This document shows positions 1-7,721 of a stretch of DNA of 36,203 nucleotides, piece after piece. The notes below the pieces were generated by a model. It saw nothing but the letters and a program-made list of their open reading frames with translations. It was not told where the DNA came from and made no database searches. The stretch comes from Candidatus Rifleibacteriota bacterium (GTDB lineage Bacteria; Muiribacteriota; Ozemobacteria; Ozemobacterales; Ozemobacteraceae). A program made the position numbers and the translations under genes. The stretch covers positions 1 through 36,203 of the forward strand of contig JAAYNI010000059.1 in NCBI GenBank assembly GCA_012520995.1, in the 5' to 3' direction. Each line of letters begins with the position of its first letter. Positions within the stretch are counted from its first letter, which is position 1.

Positions 1-84
1 CCCGTTCCGAACTCAGAAGTTAAGCTCCCAAGCGCCGATGGTACTGCGGCGGCGACGCCGTGGGAGAGTAGGTTGCTGCCGGGC
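1..84 (+). rRNA. rrf: 5S ribosomal RNA, 3' part (5' end outside window)
   Basis: The first bases read as the conserved middle of 5S rRNA (CCGAACTCAGAAGTTAAG), followed by the GATGGTACTG and GGGAGAGTAGG segments and the closing CTGCCGGGC strand of helix I. About the first third of the molecule lies upstream of the window. A strong terminator follows within a few bases, so this is the end of an rRNA operon. The exact mature 3' end is estimated. Confidence 0.93.
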
Positions 85-89
85 CTATA

Positions 90-124
90 AAGCCCCTTGA
101 CGTTAAACGTCAGGGGGCTTTTCT
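90..124 (+). terminator. Intrinsic terminator of the rRNA operon
   Basis: A 14-bp stem is formed by AAGCCCCTTGACGT and ACGTCAGGGGGCTT, with one G-T pair and a 3-base TAA loop, followed by TTTTCT. It lies six bases after the 5S gene and is a standard rho-independent terminator. Confidence 0.92.
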
Positions 125-467
125 CATATCCACAGATGAACACAGATTAAGAACCAAGCAAACGGACATAACATGATCTTCTGTTAAATCTAATCTTACT
201 CTGTCTCTGATTAATCGCCAGAACGACCAAATAAATTTGCTTTCTCTCTGCCTCTTAATTATTGACGAGATAAAAATATAATTTTTACTTACGCCGTTTG
301 CTGCAATAAAGCTCAAATTAATAACTGCTTTGACCTGCTGGCAAATAGCTGTAGTCTTGATTGAGAGATCTCATGAAGGATATTACAATATGTTAGGACA
401 AAATGAGCAAAACAGACATGTCCATTGTGTGATTTTCTCCTTTATCGCTTCTCCATCTGTGTAATCT
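125..467. other. Intergenic region without a convincing gene
   Basis: This gap of about 340 bases between the rRNA terminator and the permease holds an inverted pair of ATCCACAGAT-type repeats, at 128-149 and 455-475, enclosing AT-rich DNA. No open frame in it has a ribosome binding site or protein-like composition. A minus-strand frame at 110-316 runs through the repeat and the rRNA terminator and is taken as spurious. The permease promoter must lie here, but I cannot pick a clear -35/-10 pair. Confidence 0.6.
128..149 (+). repeat. ATCCACAGAT...ACACAGATTA dispersed repeat, copy 1
   Basis: The sequence reads ATCCACAGATGAACACAGAT followed by TA. The same motif occurs inverted at 455-475 and direct at 15648-15670, with a weak relative near 36005-36035. 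It has no coding role and is a dispersed intergenic repeat. Confidence 0.7.
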
Positions 468-475
468 GTGGATAA
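455..475 (-). repeat. ATCCACAGAT...ACACAGATTA dispersed repeat, copy 2 (inverted)
   Basis: The plus strand reads ATCTGTGTAATCTGTGGATA, which is the exact reverse complement of the core of the copy at 15648. It contains the GTG at 468 that would open the longest reading frame of the permease gene. A start codon inside a dispersed repeat is unlikely to be the native one. Confidence 0.75.
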
Positions 476-491
476 TAAAAGGAAACAGCTG

Positions 492-1616
492 ATGCTAAAA
501 ATAAAAATCTGGAATTTTATAAAAAAAGAATTTGTTCTATGCGTATCTTTATTCTTGGCTCTTGTCTCAATGACATTTATAAAGCCGGATAAAAATTATA
601 TCAGTTACATAGATTTTCATACATTAACCATTCTTCTTAGTTTGATGCTCATTATGGCAGGCTTGCGAAGCATAGGAATATTCTCAAAGATAGGAAGCTG
701 GATTCTGAAAAAAACATCTGATGTTCGCAGCATTTCCTTAATCTTGGTTTTGCTATCTTTTGGCTTTAGCATGCTTATAACCAATGATGTTGCGCTGATT
801 ACTTTTGTTCCATTTACAATAGATCTTCTTCTGATGGCGAGTCTGGAGAAATATATGATCCCGCTTATTGTCTTGGAGACCATTGCCGCTAACTTAGGCA
901 GCATGCTGACTCCGATCGGAAATCCTCAGAATTTATACCTATTTTCATTGAGCAAAATGAGTTTATCTCAGTTTATTTCATTTATGTTGCCTTATACCTT
1001 AATTTCATTAATCGGATTAGTTGCTGCTTGTATCTTGCTGGTTGACAATAAAAGCGTATCTGTGAAAATACCTGCATATCCTCCATTAACAGCGACAGAT
1101 AAAAAAAAGGCCGTTCTTTATTTTTTATTGTTTTTATTAGCTTTGGGAAGTGTGATTCATATTGTTCCAGTATATACGGCAGGCATAATAATTATACTAG
1201 CTGTTCTTATGCTGGATTATAAAATGTTGCGTGAAGCTGATTATTCTTTATTGCTGACGTTTGTTTTTTTGTTTGTGTTTATTGGCAACATGAAGCGTAT
1301 TCCTGCTATTAATCAGTGGTTGCAACAGGCTGTTCATGGAAACGAGCTCCTTGCGTCAATATTGTCCAGTCAGGTTATTAGCAACGTTCCTGCTGCAATT
1401 CTTCTTTCTGGCTTTACGGATAATTTGCAAATGCTGATTGTGGGCACTAACTTAGGCGGTCTCGGAACAATTATAGCTTCTATGGCAAGCCTTATTTCAT
1501 TTAAATATTACGAAGCGACAGAGAATAAGCAAACCATGGCTTATCTTGGAGCCTTTACTATACTTAATTTGCTTTTCTTGGCTTTCTTGCTGTTATTTCA
1601 TTTTATTATTGCCTAA
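492..1616 (+). CDS. SLC13/ArsB-type (citrate transporter-like) membrane permease
   Basis: This is a 374-aa polytopic inner-membrane protein of the ion transporter superfamily (ArsB/NhaD/CitMHS/SLC13). It is very hydrophobic, with about ten predicted membrane segments. It carries the family's two pore motifs: TNDVALITF in the first half, and ANLGSMLTPIGNPQN, where TPIGNPQN is the classic re-entrant signature of ArsB/NhaD-like proteins. A related SNVPAAILL motif lies in the second half. The substrate cannot be told; a dicarboxylate, arsenite or Na+/H+ exchange are all possible. I chose the ATG at 492, because AAAGGAAA at 478-485 is a good ribosome binding site for it. The in-frame GTG at 468, which would add 8 residues, lies inside a dispersed repeat. 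The protein is somewhat short for the family (about 400-430 aa). Confidence 0.88.
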   Translation: MLKIKIWNFIKKEFVLCVSLFLALVSMTFIKPDKNYISYIDFHTLTILLSLMLIMAGLRSIGIFSKIGSWILKKTSDVRSISLILVLLSFGFSMLITNDVALITFVPFTIDLLLMASLEKYMIPLIVLETIAANLGSMLTPIGNPQNLYLFSLSKMSLSQFISFMLPYTLISLIGLVAACILLVDNKSVSVKIPAYPPLTATDKKKAVLYFLLFLLALGSVIHIVPVYTAGIIIILAVLMLDYKMLREADYSLLLTFVFLFVFIGNMKRIPAINQWLQQAVHGNELLASILSSQVISNVPAAILLSGFTDNLQMLIVGTNLGGLGTIIASMASLISFKYYEATENKQTMAYLGAFTILNLLFLAFLLLFHFIIA

Positions 1617-1622
1617 AGAAAA

Positions 1623-1661
1623 ACAGCCCTGCTTTGAGCTTACGCTTTTCAGCAAGGCTGT
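1623..1661 (+). terminator. Hairpin after the permease gene, probable terminator
   Basis: The arms ACAGCCcTGCT and AGCAaGGCTGT pair with one internal mismatch around a loop of about 17 bases. The hairpin begins seven bases after the permease stop codon. The following T-run is poor (TATATTTGAGTTTT), so termination may be partial. Confidence 0.6.
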
Positions 1662-1712
1662 ATATTTGAGTTTTCTTGGGAGAGAATTCTCTATTGTTCT
1701 ATGTAATTAAGA

Positions 1713-1790
1713 GAAGCACTTGCCAGTGTCGAGCGTCTGAGTTTTCACTGCCCTCTACACCCCACACCCTACATCCTACTCCCTAATTTA
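1713..1790 (-). repeat. GGGAGTAGGG/CAGACTCAAT dispersed repeat, copy A
   Basis: The plus strand carries AAGCACTTGCCAGTGTCGAG, then a TGAGTTTTCACTGCC segment, and finally a pyrimidine-rich run of CCCTAC-like units ending in CTACTCCC. In reverse complement it aligns with the copy at 35946-36000: AGCACTTGC, GAG and TGAGT blocks in the same order, then the CCCTACTCCC tract. It fills the gap between the permease terminator and the stop of the minus-strand gene at 1793. Confidence 0.65.
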
Positions 1791-1792
1791 AG

Positions 1793-2767
1793 TTACCAGC
1801 CGAGAACCCAAGCGAAAACCAGAGGAGCTACGATGGTAGCGTCTGATTCAATCACGAATGAAGGAGTGTCGGGAAGAAGTTTGCCCCAAGTGATTTTTTC
1901 GTTGGGGATAGCACCAGAATAGGAACCATAGCTGGTGGTGCTGTCAGAGATCTGGCAGAAGTAAGCCCAGTATGGAGTATCTTCAAGTTCAAGGTCTTGA
2001 GCAAGCATGGGAACTACGCAGATCGGGAAGTCGCCTGCAATGCCGCCGCCTATTTGGAAGAAGCCTATTCCAGGTCCGCCAGCGTTTTTGGGATACCAGT
2101 CGGCCAAGAACATCATGTATTCAACGCCTGATTTCATTGTAGAAGGCTTGAGATCGCCTTTGATGCAGTATGATGTGAAGATGTTGCCCATTGTGGAGTC
2201 TTCCCAGCCAGGAATCACCATGGGAAGGTTTTTCTTGGCAGCTTCAAGCATCCAGCTGTTTTTGGGATCTATTTCATAGTATTGTTCCAAAACGCCTGAG
2301 AGAAGCAATTTATAGAGGAATTCGTGAGGGAAGTAGCGCTCGCCTTTTTCATCAGCTTCTTTCCAGATTTCGAATATATGTTTCTGAAGCCTTCTGAAAG
2401 CTGTGTCTTCAGGAATGCATGTGTCTGTAACACGGTTCAGACCTTGCTGAAGCAGCTCAAATTCATCCTTGGGAGTCAAGTCTCTGTATTTTGGAACTCG
2501 TTTGTAATGCTTGTGAGCCACCAAGTTCATGACATCTTCTTCAGGGTTGTTGCCTGTGCAGCTGAGGATGGAGATTTTGTCTTGTCTGATCATTTCAGCC
2601 AGAGATTTGCCAAGTTCTGCTGTGCTCATGGCTCCTGCTATTGTCATCATCATTTTTCCGCCGTTGGCAATATGTTTTTCATAGCCTTTGGCCGCATCTA
2701 TAAGCGAAGCTGCATTAAAGTGTTTGTAATGCTCTTCCATGAAAGAAGAAATAGGACCTCTTTTCAT
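1793..2767 (-). CDS. Deoxyhypusine synthase-like protein (bacterial DHS family)
   Basis: This 324-aa protein belongs to the deoxyhypusine synthase family, NAD-dependent enzymes that move the aminobutyl group of spermidine. Family hallmarks are the N-terminal MTIAGAMSTAELG and ISILSCTGNN segments, the IGGGIAGDF turn and the C-terminal SGAIPNEKITWGKL motif. The Lys of that motif (about K296) matches the imine-forming catalytic Lys of eukaryotic DHS. However, the KHH motif that follows GGG in eukaryotic enzymes, which holds a substrate-binding His, is AGDF here. Bacteria lack eIF5A, so a polyamine-synthesis role such as homospermidine formation is more likely than hypusine synthesis; the substrate remains open. 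The ATG at 2767 has AAGGAGTT about 5 bases upstream. No polyamine genes lie beside it, and it is divergent from the ABC operon. Confidence 0.88.
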   Translation of the reverse strand: MKRGPISSFMEEHYKHFNAASLIDAAKGYEKHIANGGKMMMTIAGAMSTAELGKSLAEMIRQDKISILSCTGNNPEEDVMNLVAHKHYKRVPKYRDLTPKDEFELLQQGLNRVTDTCIPEDTAFRRLQKHIFEIWKEADEKGERYFPHEFLYKLLLSGVLEQYYEIDPKNSWMLEAAKKNLPMVIPGWEDSTMGNIFTSYCIKGDLKPSTMKSGVEYMMFLADWYPKNAGGPGIGFFQIGGGIAGDFPICVVPMLAQDLELEDTPYWAYFCQISDSTTSYGSYSGAIPNEKITWGKLLPDTPSFVIESDATIVAPLVFAWVLGW

Positions 2768-2918
2768 TTTCTAACTCCTTCAAAAGAATTATTTTCTTTG
2801 TGATACTTCAAATTTAGCCTTTAGTCAATCAAAATAGAGGTTATAGGCGATTTATTGGCTTGTCAAAGAACTTGCTAACTGATAAAGTGGTGCTTACAAA
2901 TAATGGGAGTCTTACAGC

Positions 2919-3941
2919 ATGAGATACGAAGATGGCGACATCGCTATCAGAACAGAACAGTTGCTCAAAACTTTTAATGTACGGCAAAAGAAGCAAGGGA
3001 TTACAGCCAGTCTGAAGAACTTTATTAAGCCTGTATATAAAGAAATACATGCAGTAAATTCGCTTTCCATGGAAATAAAAAGTGGAGAGATAGTCGGCTT
3101 TTTGGGGCCTAACGGTGCAGGCAAAACAACTACGCTTAAAATGCTTTCAGGCCTCTTAGTGCCTACATCCGGGAGCATTTCGGTAAAGGGCTTCGATCCG
3201 TTTGAACGCAACCCCGAGTATTTGAAGCAGATTTCTTTGGTGATGGGACAGAAGCAAAACCTTTGGTGGGATTTGCCTCCTGCGGATACTTTTGAGATTC
3301 ATAAGAGCATGTATTCCATACCAGATGATGAGTATAAGACTATACGCGATACTCTTGTTGATATGCTCGAAATATCTGATTGTCTTGAAACTCAGGCTAG
3401 AAAGCTCTCTTTAGGGCAGAGAATGAGGTGCGAGCTTGCTCTTTCGCTTTTGCATAAGCCTTCCATTCTATTTTTGGATGAGCCGACAATAGGCTTGGAC
3501 ATAATAATGCAGAAAAAGATCCGGAAGTTTTTGGCGGAATATCACAAAATCTATTCTCCGACTATTTTACTGACTTCTCACTATATGGACGATGTGGAAG
3601 CCTTGGCTGAAAGGGTAATAGTCATTAATCATGGAAGAAAGGTTTATGACGGCTCAATAGATTCGCTGACGGGAACTTGGAAAGATACAAAAACTGTTTC
3701 TCTTTTTCTTGAGTGCGATAATCCCCCAGAAAGTTTAATTGCAAAGTATCAACCTACTGCCAAGGAAGGCCATCTCTTTAAGTTTTCAGTTAAAACCCAT
3801 GAGATGGGCGATTTTATGAATAGCGTTTATTCTTCTTGTGAAGTTTCCGATCTTTCGGTTGAGTCTGTGGAGCTGGAAGAAATTATAGGCGAGCTTTTCA
3901 TGATGCAAAGCGAAGAAACAGAGTTGAGAGAAAATGCCTGA
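2919..3941 (+). CDS. ABC transporter ATP-binding protein (ABC-2 exporter operon)
   Basis: This is a 340-aa cytoplasmic ATPase that drives an ABC-2-type exporter. Walker A GPNGAGKTT lies near residues 63-71, the ABC signature LSLGQRMRCELALSLL near 163-178, Walker B ILFLDEP near 183-189, and the H-loop in LLTSHYMDD. An N-terminal extension of about 40 residues before the nucleotide-binding fold and a C-terminal extension of about 100 residues fit the uncharacterised group of ATPases usually paired with two ABC-2 permeases (COG4586 with COG4587 and COG3694). That is exactly the arrangement here. The stop overlaps the start of the next gene by 8 bases, which implies translational coupling. A GGGAG site precedes the ATG. 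Substrate unknown; drug, lipid or polysaccharide export are family possibilities. Confidence 0.92.
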   Translation: MRYEDGDIAIRTEQLLKTFNVRQKKQGITASLKNFIKPVYKEIHAVNSLSMEIKSGEIVGFLGPNGAGKTTTLKMLSGLLVPTSGSISVKGFDPFERNPEYLKQISLVMGQKQNLWWDLPPADTFEIHKSMYSIPDDEYKTIRDTLVDMLEISDCLETQARKLSLGQRMRCELALSLLHKPSILFLDEPTIGLDIIMQKKIRKFLAEYHKIYSPTILLTSHYMDDVEALAERVIVINHGRKVYDGSIDSLTGTWKDTKTVSLFLECDNPPESLIAKYQPTAKEGHLFKFSVKTHEMGDFMNSVYSSCEVSDLSVESVELEEIIGELFMMQSEETELRENA

Positions 3942-4737
3942 TTTTGCAAGTTCTCTAGCTATAATCAAAGGCTATGCCAAGCAGATTTTAACATACAAGG
4001 CAATTTTGTTTATGGAGGCTGCAAGGCTCTTGATAATGCCTCTGATTATTGCGATGGCATGGCTTTCTGTTGCTGAAAACCCTTCTAATCCTTACAATGC
4101 TTCAGATTATATATTTTACTATTTGCTTGTTCCGCTTGTGCAATTGCTTACTCATGCAAGAACCGTACATGTTTTTTCGCAAGCTGTGCGAGACGGTTCT
4201 CTTTCCAGAGATCTTATAAAACCTTATCCGGTTATTTCAAAATATTTTCTGGAAAGTGCCGTTTACAATTTTTTTAAAGCTTCTTTTGCTCTGCCGCTCT
4301 TACTTCTGGGCTTTTTGTTGGCAAGAGGGTACATTTCATTAGAATCTCTGACAACAAAGAATTTGCTTTGCTTTTTGACGGCTTTGTTTTTCGCTTTTCT
4401 TCTCAGATTTTGCATTTCCAGTGCTATAGGCTTTGCTGGGTTCTGGCTTGAAGACGTGGTTTCTTTGAATCTTATTTTCAATGGAGCAGCGGGTACTTTA
4501 ATGGGCGGCATGGTTGTGCCTGTGGAAACTCTTCCGGAAGGTATAAGGCTCTTTGCTAATTTCCTTCCATACAAATACATGTTGGGCTTCCCTTTGGAAG
4601 TTTTGAATGGTAAATCAGGGTCGGATGCTTTGATTTTTGGTTTTTTGATGCAATTTCTTTGGACTGCTGTTTTCTATTTGATAATGAAATTGGTATGGAG
4701 CAGGGGGCTGAAACATTATTCAGCTTATGGCGGCTAA
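3934..4737 (+). CDS. ABC-2 type transporter permease, first subunit
   Basis: This 267-aa integral membrane protein has about six predicted hydrophobic segments and belongs to the ABC-2 permease family (COG4587-like). It begins with a short cytoplasmic stretch rich in Lys and aromatic residues, followed by the first segment around AARLLIMPLIIAMAWL. The pattern GAAGTLMGGMVVPVETLP and NFLPYKYMLGFPLEVLNGK near the C-terminus is typical of this permease group, whose members end close to a YSAYGG-like tail. It overlaps the ATPase gene by 8 bases and is followed after 3 bases by the second permease, so the three proteins probably form one complex with a heterodimeric membrane part. Confidence 0.9.
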   Translation: MPDFASSLAIIKGYAKQILTYKAILFMEAARLLIMPLIIAMAWLSVAENPSNPYNASDYIFYYLLVPLVQLLTHARTVHVFSQAVRDGSLSRDLIKPYPVISKYFLESAVYNFFKASFALPLLLLGFLLARGYISLESLTTKNLLCFLTALFFAFLLRFCISSAIGFAGFWLEDVVSLNLIFNGAAGTLMGGMVVPVETLPEGIRLFANFLPYKYMLGFPLEVLNGKSGSDALIFGFLMQFLWTAVFYLIMKLVWSRGLKHYSAYGG

Positions 4738-4740
4738 TTT

Positions 4741-5535
4741 ATGAAGTATGCAAGAGAAATGGCCATAATATTGAAGTTCTGGAAAACCTCATTTATACAA
4801 ATGATGGAGTACAGAGCCAACTTTGTTTTTTCAATAATAGCCAATACAATAGACTTTATATTCGGGCTTCTTCAATACGTCTTTTTTTTCACTGTAACTG
4901 ATAACTTGGCAGGTTGGGATGAAAACAGTATGCTAACGCTCTATTGTGTTTTTATGTGTGTGTTTGCTGTCCAGTTTCTGTTTTTTTATCCGAACTTGGA
5001 AGCAATCAGCGAAATGGTGAATAACGGCAATCTGGATTTGCTCTTGTCTAAGCCTTTAAATACCCTGCTTTTGGTTTCTTTCAGAAGAATTTCTTTGCAA
5101 GATTCGGGTACCCTTTTTGCAGGTATAGCCTTGTTTTTATGGTTAATTATCTCTGGAAGATTGGTTTTGACATTTCAAAGCTTTTTATTCTTTATCTTTG
5201 CTCTGGCAGCCTCAATAATGATTGTCTATTCAATATTTCTATTGCTTATATCTCTTTCAATAAAATCTGAAAAGATGGAAGATTTGGCAAGCTTTACTTG
5301 GGCTATTTTTGCAGCTGCAAGATATCCTGTGGATATATTTCCCAAGAAGATCAGAATAGTTTTTTTGACTGCGATTCCTATTGGATATATTTCAAGTATA
5401 CCAGCCGCAGTTTTAACAGGTAAAGCTGGCTTTGGAGCTGTATTCGCGGCTTTGTTTGTTTCTCTGCTTTGTATTTGTTTGTCAGTAAAACTATTTTACG
5501 CATCCTTGCGCAATTACACTTCCGCAGGCGGCTGA
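4741..5535 (+). CDS. ABC-2 type transporter permease, second subunit
   Basis: This 264-aa polytopic membrane protein is the partner permease of the same exporter (COG3694-like). It has about six membrane segments, a cytoplasmic N-terminus (KFWKTSFIQMMEYRANFVFS) and a conserved NGNLDLLLSKPLNTLLL loop after the second segment, a hallmark of this subfamily. The segment FAAARYPVDIFPKKIR precedes the last membrane spans. Its tail, RNYTSAGG, resembles that of the first permease (HYSAYGG), suggesting both arose by duplication. The start ATG lies 3 bases after the previous stop. The operon ends here and the repeat-rich gap 5536-5828 follows. Confidence 0.9.
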   Translation: MKYAREMAIILKFWKTSFIQMMEYRANFVFSIIANTIDFIFGLLQYVFFFTVTDNLAGWDENSMLTLYCVFMCVFAVQFLFFYPNLEAISEMVNNGNLDLLLSKPLNTLLLVSFRRISLQDSGTLFAGIALFLWLIISGRLVLTFQSFLFFIFALAASIMIVYSIFLLLISLSIKSEKMEDLASFTWAIFAAARYPVDIFPKKIRIVFLTAIPIGYISSIPAAVLTGKAGFGAVFAALFVSLLCICLSVKLFYASLRNYTSAGG

Positions 5536-5544
5536 TCTAAAAAC

Positions 5545-5684
5545 AAGGGAGCAGGGGTTAGGGCGTAGGGAGTAGCCTAATAACCAGTGATGGGTGGTGC
5601 GTGGCGAGTGCCTGGAACTTCAAGGGAGTAGGGTGTGGGGCGTAGGGTTTAGCAAAAACAGACTCAATCGCTAGAATTGCCAAC
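5545..5684 (+). repeat. GGGAGTAGGG/CAGACTCAAT dispersed repeat, copy B
   Basis: It starts with purine-rich tracts (GGGCGTAGGGAGTAG, then GGGTGGTGCGTGGCGAGTG, then AGGGAGTAGGGTGTGGGGCG) and continues into AAAAACAGACTCAATCGCTA then GAATTGCC. The last part is nearly identical to 35961-35990. An inverted copy of the family (C) lies about 90 bases downstream, so the pair could form a large cruciform-like structure, or represent two insertions. Confidence 0.72.
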
Positions 5685-5770
5685 GGCTTCGATATGTTAA
5701 TAAATAACCGTGCTTGTTAATTTTTTGTTTATTTATTTTTCAAAGTTTCAGCTGTTTATCAGCTGCTTGG

Positions 5771-5840
5771 AATAGTTATTGGTTCGAGCAATTGAGTCTA
5801 AACAATTTCACCATCCACCGCCCACTGCTCACTCTTCACT
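5771..5840 (-). repeat. Dispersed repeat, copy C, overlapping the 3' end of the adjacent gene
   Basis: The plus strand reads GAGCAATTGAGTCTAAACAA, then CACC-type pyrimidine-rich units ending in CTCACTCTTCACT. The same order of blocks, AGCAATTGA then TTTAAACAATT then CGCCACCCGCCACTC, is seen in copy E (15906-15966). The repeat runs into the minus-strand gene at 5829 and provides its last codons and stop (SEE and TGA). Confidence 0.7.
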
Positions 5841-6308
5841 GTAGTTAGGCGGCTCAGTTAATTTATCCAAAGTCGGATCTTTGAGAAGAGCGGCTTTTGC
5901 TTCTGCCATTCGTTTTGGTGATAAATCGGGTTTCCATTGCATTAAAAGATTTTCACCTTCTAGCTTGTAGCAATTTATTTTCATGTTTTCGTGTATGTCG
6001 ATCATCGCGCCGCTGGGGTTTGAAGTAAATCTGAAACCGCATTTTTGAGCATTTGCGGCCAGCTCGCTCATCATAGGTTCATAAGCTGTTTTAGGCGCTA
6101 TGATACATTCGCCGAAAAACTGTTTATCTACAGGACTTTTCCTTATAGAATATGCAGGCAGTTCTAACACACGTGTCATTTCTCTGTCATAAATTTTGAT
6201 TCGCGCTTCATTATAAGATTTTGTATAACCGAAATATATAAGCGTAATTAGAATAACAGAAAGTATTATAAGCAAACCGCCGCAAGAACCTGTTTTTTTT
6301 CTTATCAT
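5829..6308 (-). CDS. Hypothetical small membrane-anchored protein
   Basis: This 159-aa protein is not recognised. A basic N-terminus (MIRKK) is followed by one hydrophobic segment (GGLLIILSVILITLIYFGY, about residues 10-28) that would act as an uncleaved anchor or signal. The rest is a soluble domain of about 130 residues, likely outside the cytoplasm, with two Cys (in FGECIIA and QKCGFRF) that could form a disulphide. The start ATG at 6308 has AAAAAGGA upstream at a rather long spacing. The C-terminal SEE and stop lie in a dispersed repeat, so the original C-terminus may have been different. It is divergent from the C39-like protease gene at 6442. Confidence 0.65.
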   Translation of the reverse strand: MIRKKTGSCGGLLIILSVILITLIYFGYTKSYNEARIKIYDREMTRVLELPAYSIRKSPVDKQFFGECIIAPKTAYEPMMSELAANAQKCGFRFTSNPSGAMIDIHENMKINCYKLEGENLLMQWKPDLSPKRMAEAKAALLKDPTLDKLTEPPNYSEE

Positions 6309-6321
6309 GAGTAAATTTTCC

Positions 6322-6383
6322 TTTTTCAGAAGTTCGGCAATTCCATATGAATTCTTGAGTGTACCTTGACGCTTTCTGAAAAA
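6322..6383. promoter_or_regulatory. Inverted repeat in the divergent promoter region
   Basis: TTTTTCAGAA (6322-6331) and TTCTGAAAAA (6374-6383) form a perfect 10-bp inverted repeat separated by 42 bases, in the 133-base gap between the divergent genes at 6308 and 6442. A TTGACG at 6366-6371 could be a -35 box of the rightward gene, although no good -10 follows at 17 bases. The spacing would suit two operator half-sites bridged by looping; a regulatory role is inference. Confidence 0.3.
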
Positions 6384-6441
6384 TCATTAAAATTAAAGAA
6401 AGGTCTATATCTTTATAAGCTAATAAGCTGGAGGCTTTGCC

Positions 6442-7704
6442 ATGATAAACAAAAACAAAAAACTTGGTCTAACTCTGTTAGCCCTGTTTCTTGTTGTGTC
6501 TCAGTTCACATTTGCCGATACGCGGGCATCGATCAGAGATCTGAAACACAAATACGAAACTAAACTTGCTGAGTATCAGTCCGCAATCAGAGCTGCCAAT
6601 CAAAGGGCGGCTGCTCAGATACAAAAAGAACTTAACGATGCGAAAGCAGCCTATGAAAAAGCTAAGGCGGCCATTACTCCTTCGAAAAAAGCCCAGGGAG
6701 CGATTCAGAAAACTACAGAAGCTGCTGTTGATACAGTAGGAGATGTTTTTGCTCAAGGAACAATTTTCGACGGTCTTTTTGACGGTATTCCCATACCTGG
6801 CAGTGGCAATACTCTTATTGGTTTTGCTAGCCAGAAGGCTCCAAAAATAGACGGCGACAATTATTGCGGTCAGTTTGCCACATCTATGGCCTTGAGATAT
6901 TATAAAATCAATCACGACCCGCAAGAAGTATACAGACAGGCTAATCCTGCAGGTATTTTCACTTCGCCTTCGGCTCTCGTAGAGTCTCTTAATATGAACG
7001 GTCTTGATGCTAATGTTAAGCACAATGCCGGTCTTGAAGACATTGCTAAGAAAATTGACAGCAAAGCGCCTGTAATAGTTCTCGTGGGAACAGAGAGCGG
7101 TTCTCCTCACTGGGTAGCTATTCATAGTTATCAGCGCAATTATAAAGGCGAAATAATTTCTGTTACTATGAGAGACTCTTATTGGGGTTACAATAGAAGC
7201 TATACTATGAAGGCTGATGAGTTCCAAGAAAAATGGGCAAATCCGCTCGGTACCGCTTGGTATTCTGGAGCAGCTGGATATAAAAATCTGATGGTTGATA
7301 TCAAGGGCAAAAAGACTCCTGACAGCAGTCCTTCACTGTTCGGCTTCAACTTCAACTATGCTGCTGAAGAAACTATGGCAGGCGGTATTAATGATGCTGT
7401 TACTGGATGGAAACGCAAATCTCCAACCCAAATGTTGAGCGGTGCAGTTAAAACTGTCGTCGGACTTCCTGGAGTTGCTGTCAAGGTTGCAGGCAATTAT
7501 CTTAATAAAGGTTCTGATAGCCTTATTCAAGGCGGTATTGAACGCTGGAATAACGGCAACAAAGTCGGCGGCGCTTTAAGAGTAGCTGTTGGCGGTCTAG
7601 GCAAAGGTGTAAGCTTTGTGTCCAATACCGTAGCCAATACTTGGGGTGCTGGCGTTAACATCATAGGAAACGGTATTAAGAAACTAGGTTATATTTTTAA
7701 ATAA
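6442..7704 (+). CDS. Secreted C39-like cysteine peptidase, paralogue 1
   Basis: This 420-aa protein has a clear signal peptide (MINKNKKLGL then TLLALFLVVSQFTFA, cleavage near residue 25). A Lys/Ala-rich predicted coiled coil covers about residues 30-80. A papain-like peptidase C39-type domain covers about 135-290: Cys142 in DNYCGQFATSM, His223 in SPHWVAIHSY and Asp245 in MRDSYWGY form the expected triad. The last 120 residues are rich in Gly, Asn and Lys and end in GNGIKKLGYIFK. It is probably exported to the periplasm or outside. GGAGG at 6430-6434 precedes the ATG. Its neighbour at 7866 has the same peptidase domain and tail but a different linker, so the two are tandem duplicates. Whether it cleaves peptides or cell-wall crosslinks is unknown. 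Confidence 0.85.
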   Translation: MINKNKKLGLTLLALFLVVSQFTFADTRASIRDLKHKYETKLAEYQSAIRAANQRAAAQIQKELNDAKAAYEKAKAAITPSKKAQGAIQKTTEAAVDTVGDVFAQGTIFDGLFDGIPIPGSGNTLIGFASQKAPKIDGDNYCGQFATSMALRYYKINHDPQEVYRQANPAGIFTSPSALVESLNMNGLDANVKHNAGLEDIAKKIDSKAPVIVLVGTESGSPHWVAIHSYQRNYKGEIISVTMRDSYWGYNRSYTMKADEFQEKWANPLGTAWYSGAAGYKNLMVDIKGKKTPDSSPSLFGFNFNYAAEETMAGGINDAVTGWKRKSPTQMLSGAVKTVVGLPGVAVKVAGNYLNKGSDSLIQGGIERWNNGNKVGGALRVAVGGLGKGVSFVSNTVANTWGAGVNIIGNGIKKLGYIFK

Positions 7705-7721
7705 GAGCTTCAGCTGAATAT

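Noticed and set aside
110-316. Minus-strand 68-aa frame next to the 5S rRNA
   Set aside because: It runs through the rRNA terminator and a dispersed repeat, has no ribosome binding site and no family-like sequence.
1793-2767. True deoxyhypusine synthase
   Set aside because: Bacteria lack the eIF5A substrate and the KHH substrate motif is missing; only family membership is supported.
5545-5684. Regularly spaced G-rich units as a possible CRISPR array
   Set aside because: The units are imperfect, of unequal length, without constant repeat and unique spacers, and no cas gene is present.
5779-5790. GGTTCGAGC, like a tRNA T-loop
   Set aside because: No acceptor, D or anticodon arms can be drawn around it; it belongs to repeat copy C.
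6478-7227. Minus-strand 249-aa open frame
   Set aside because: It lies wholly opposite the first C39-like gene, whose signal peptide and catalytic motifs are clear; its own sequence is low-quality and Ser/Arg/Ile-rich.
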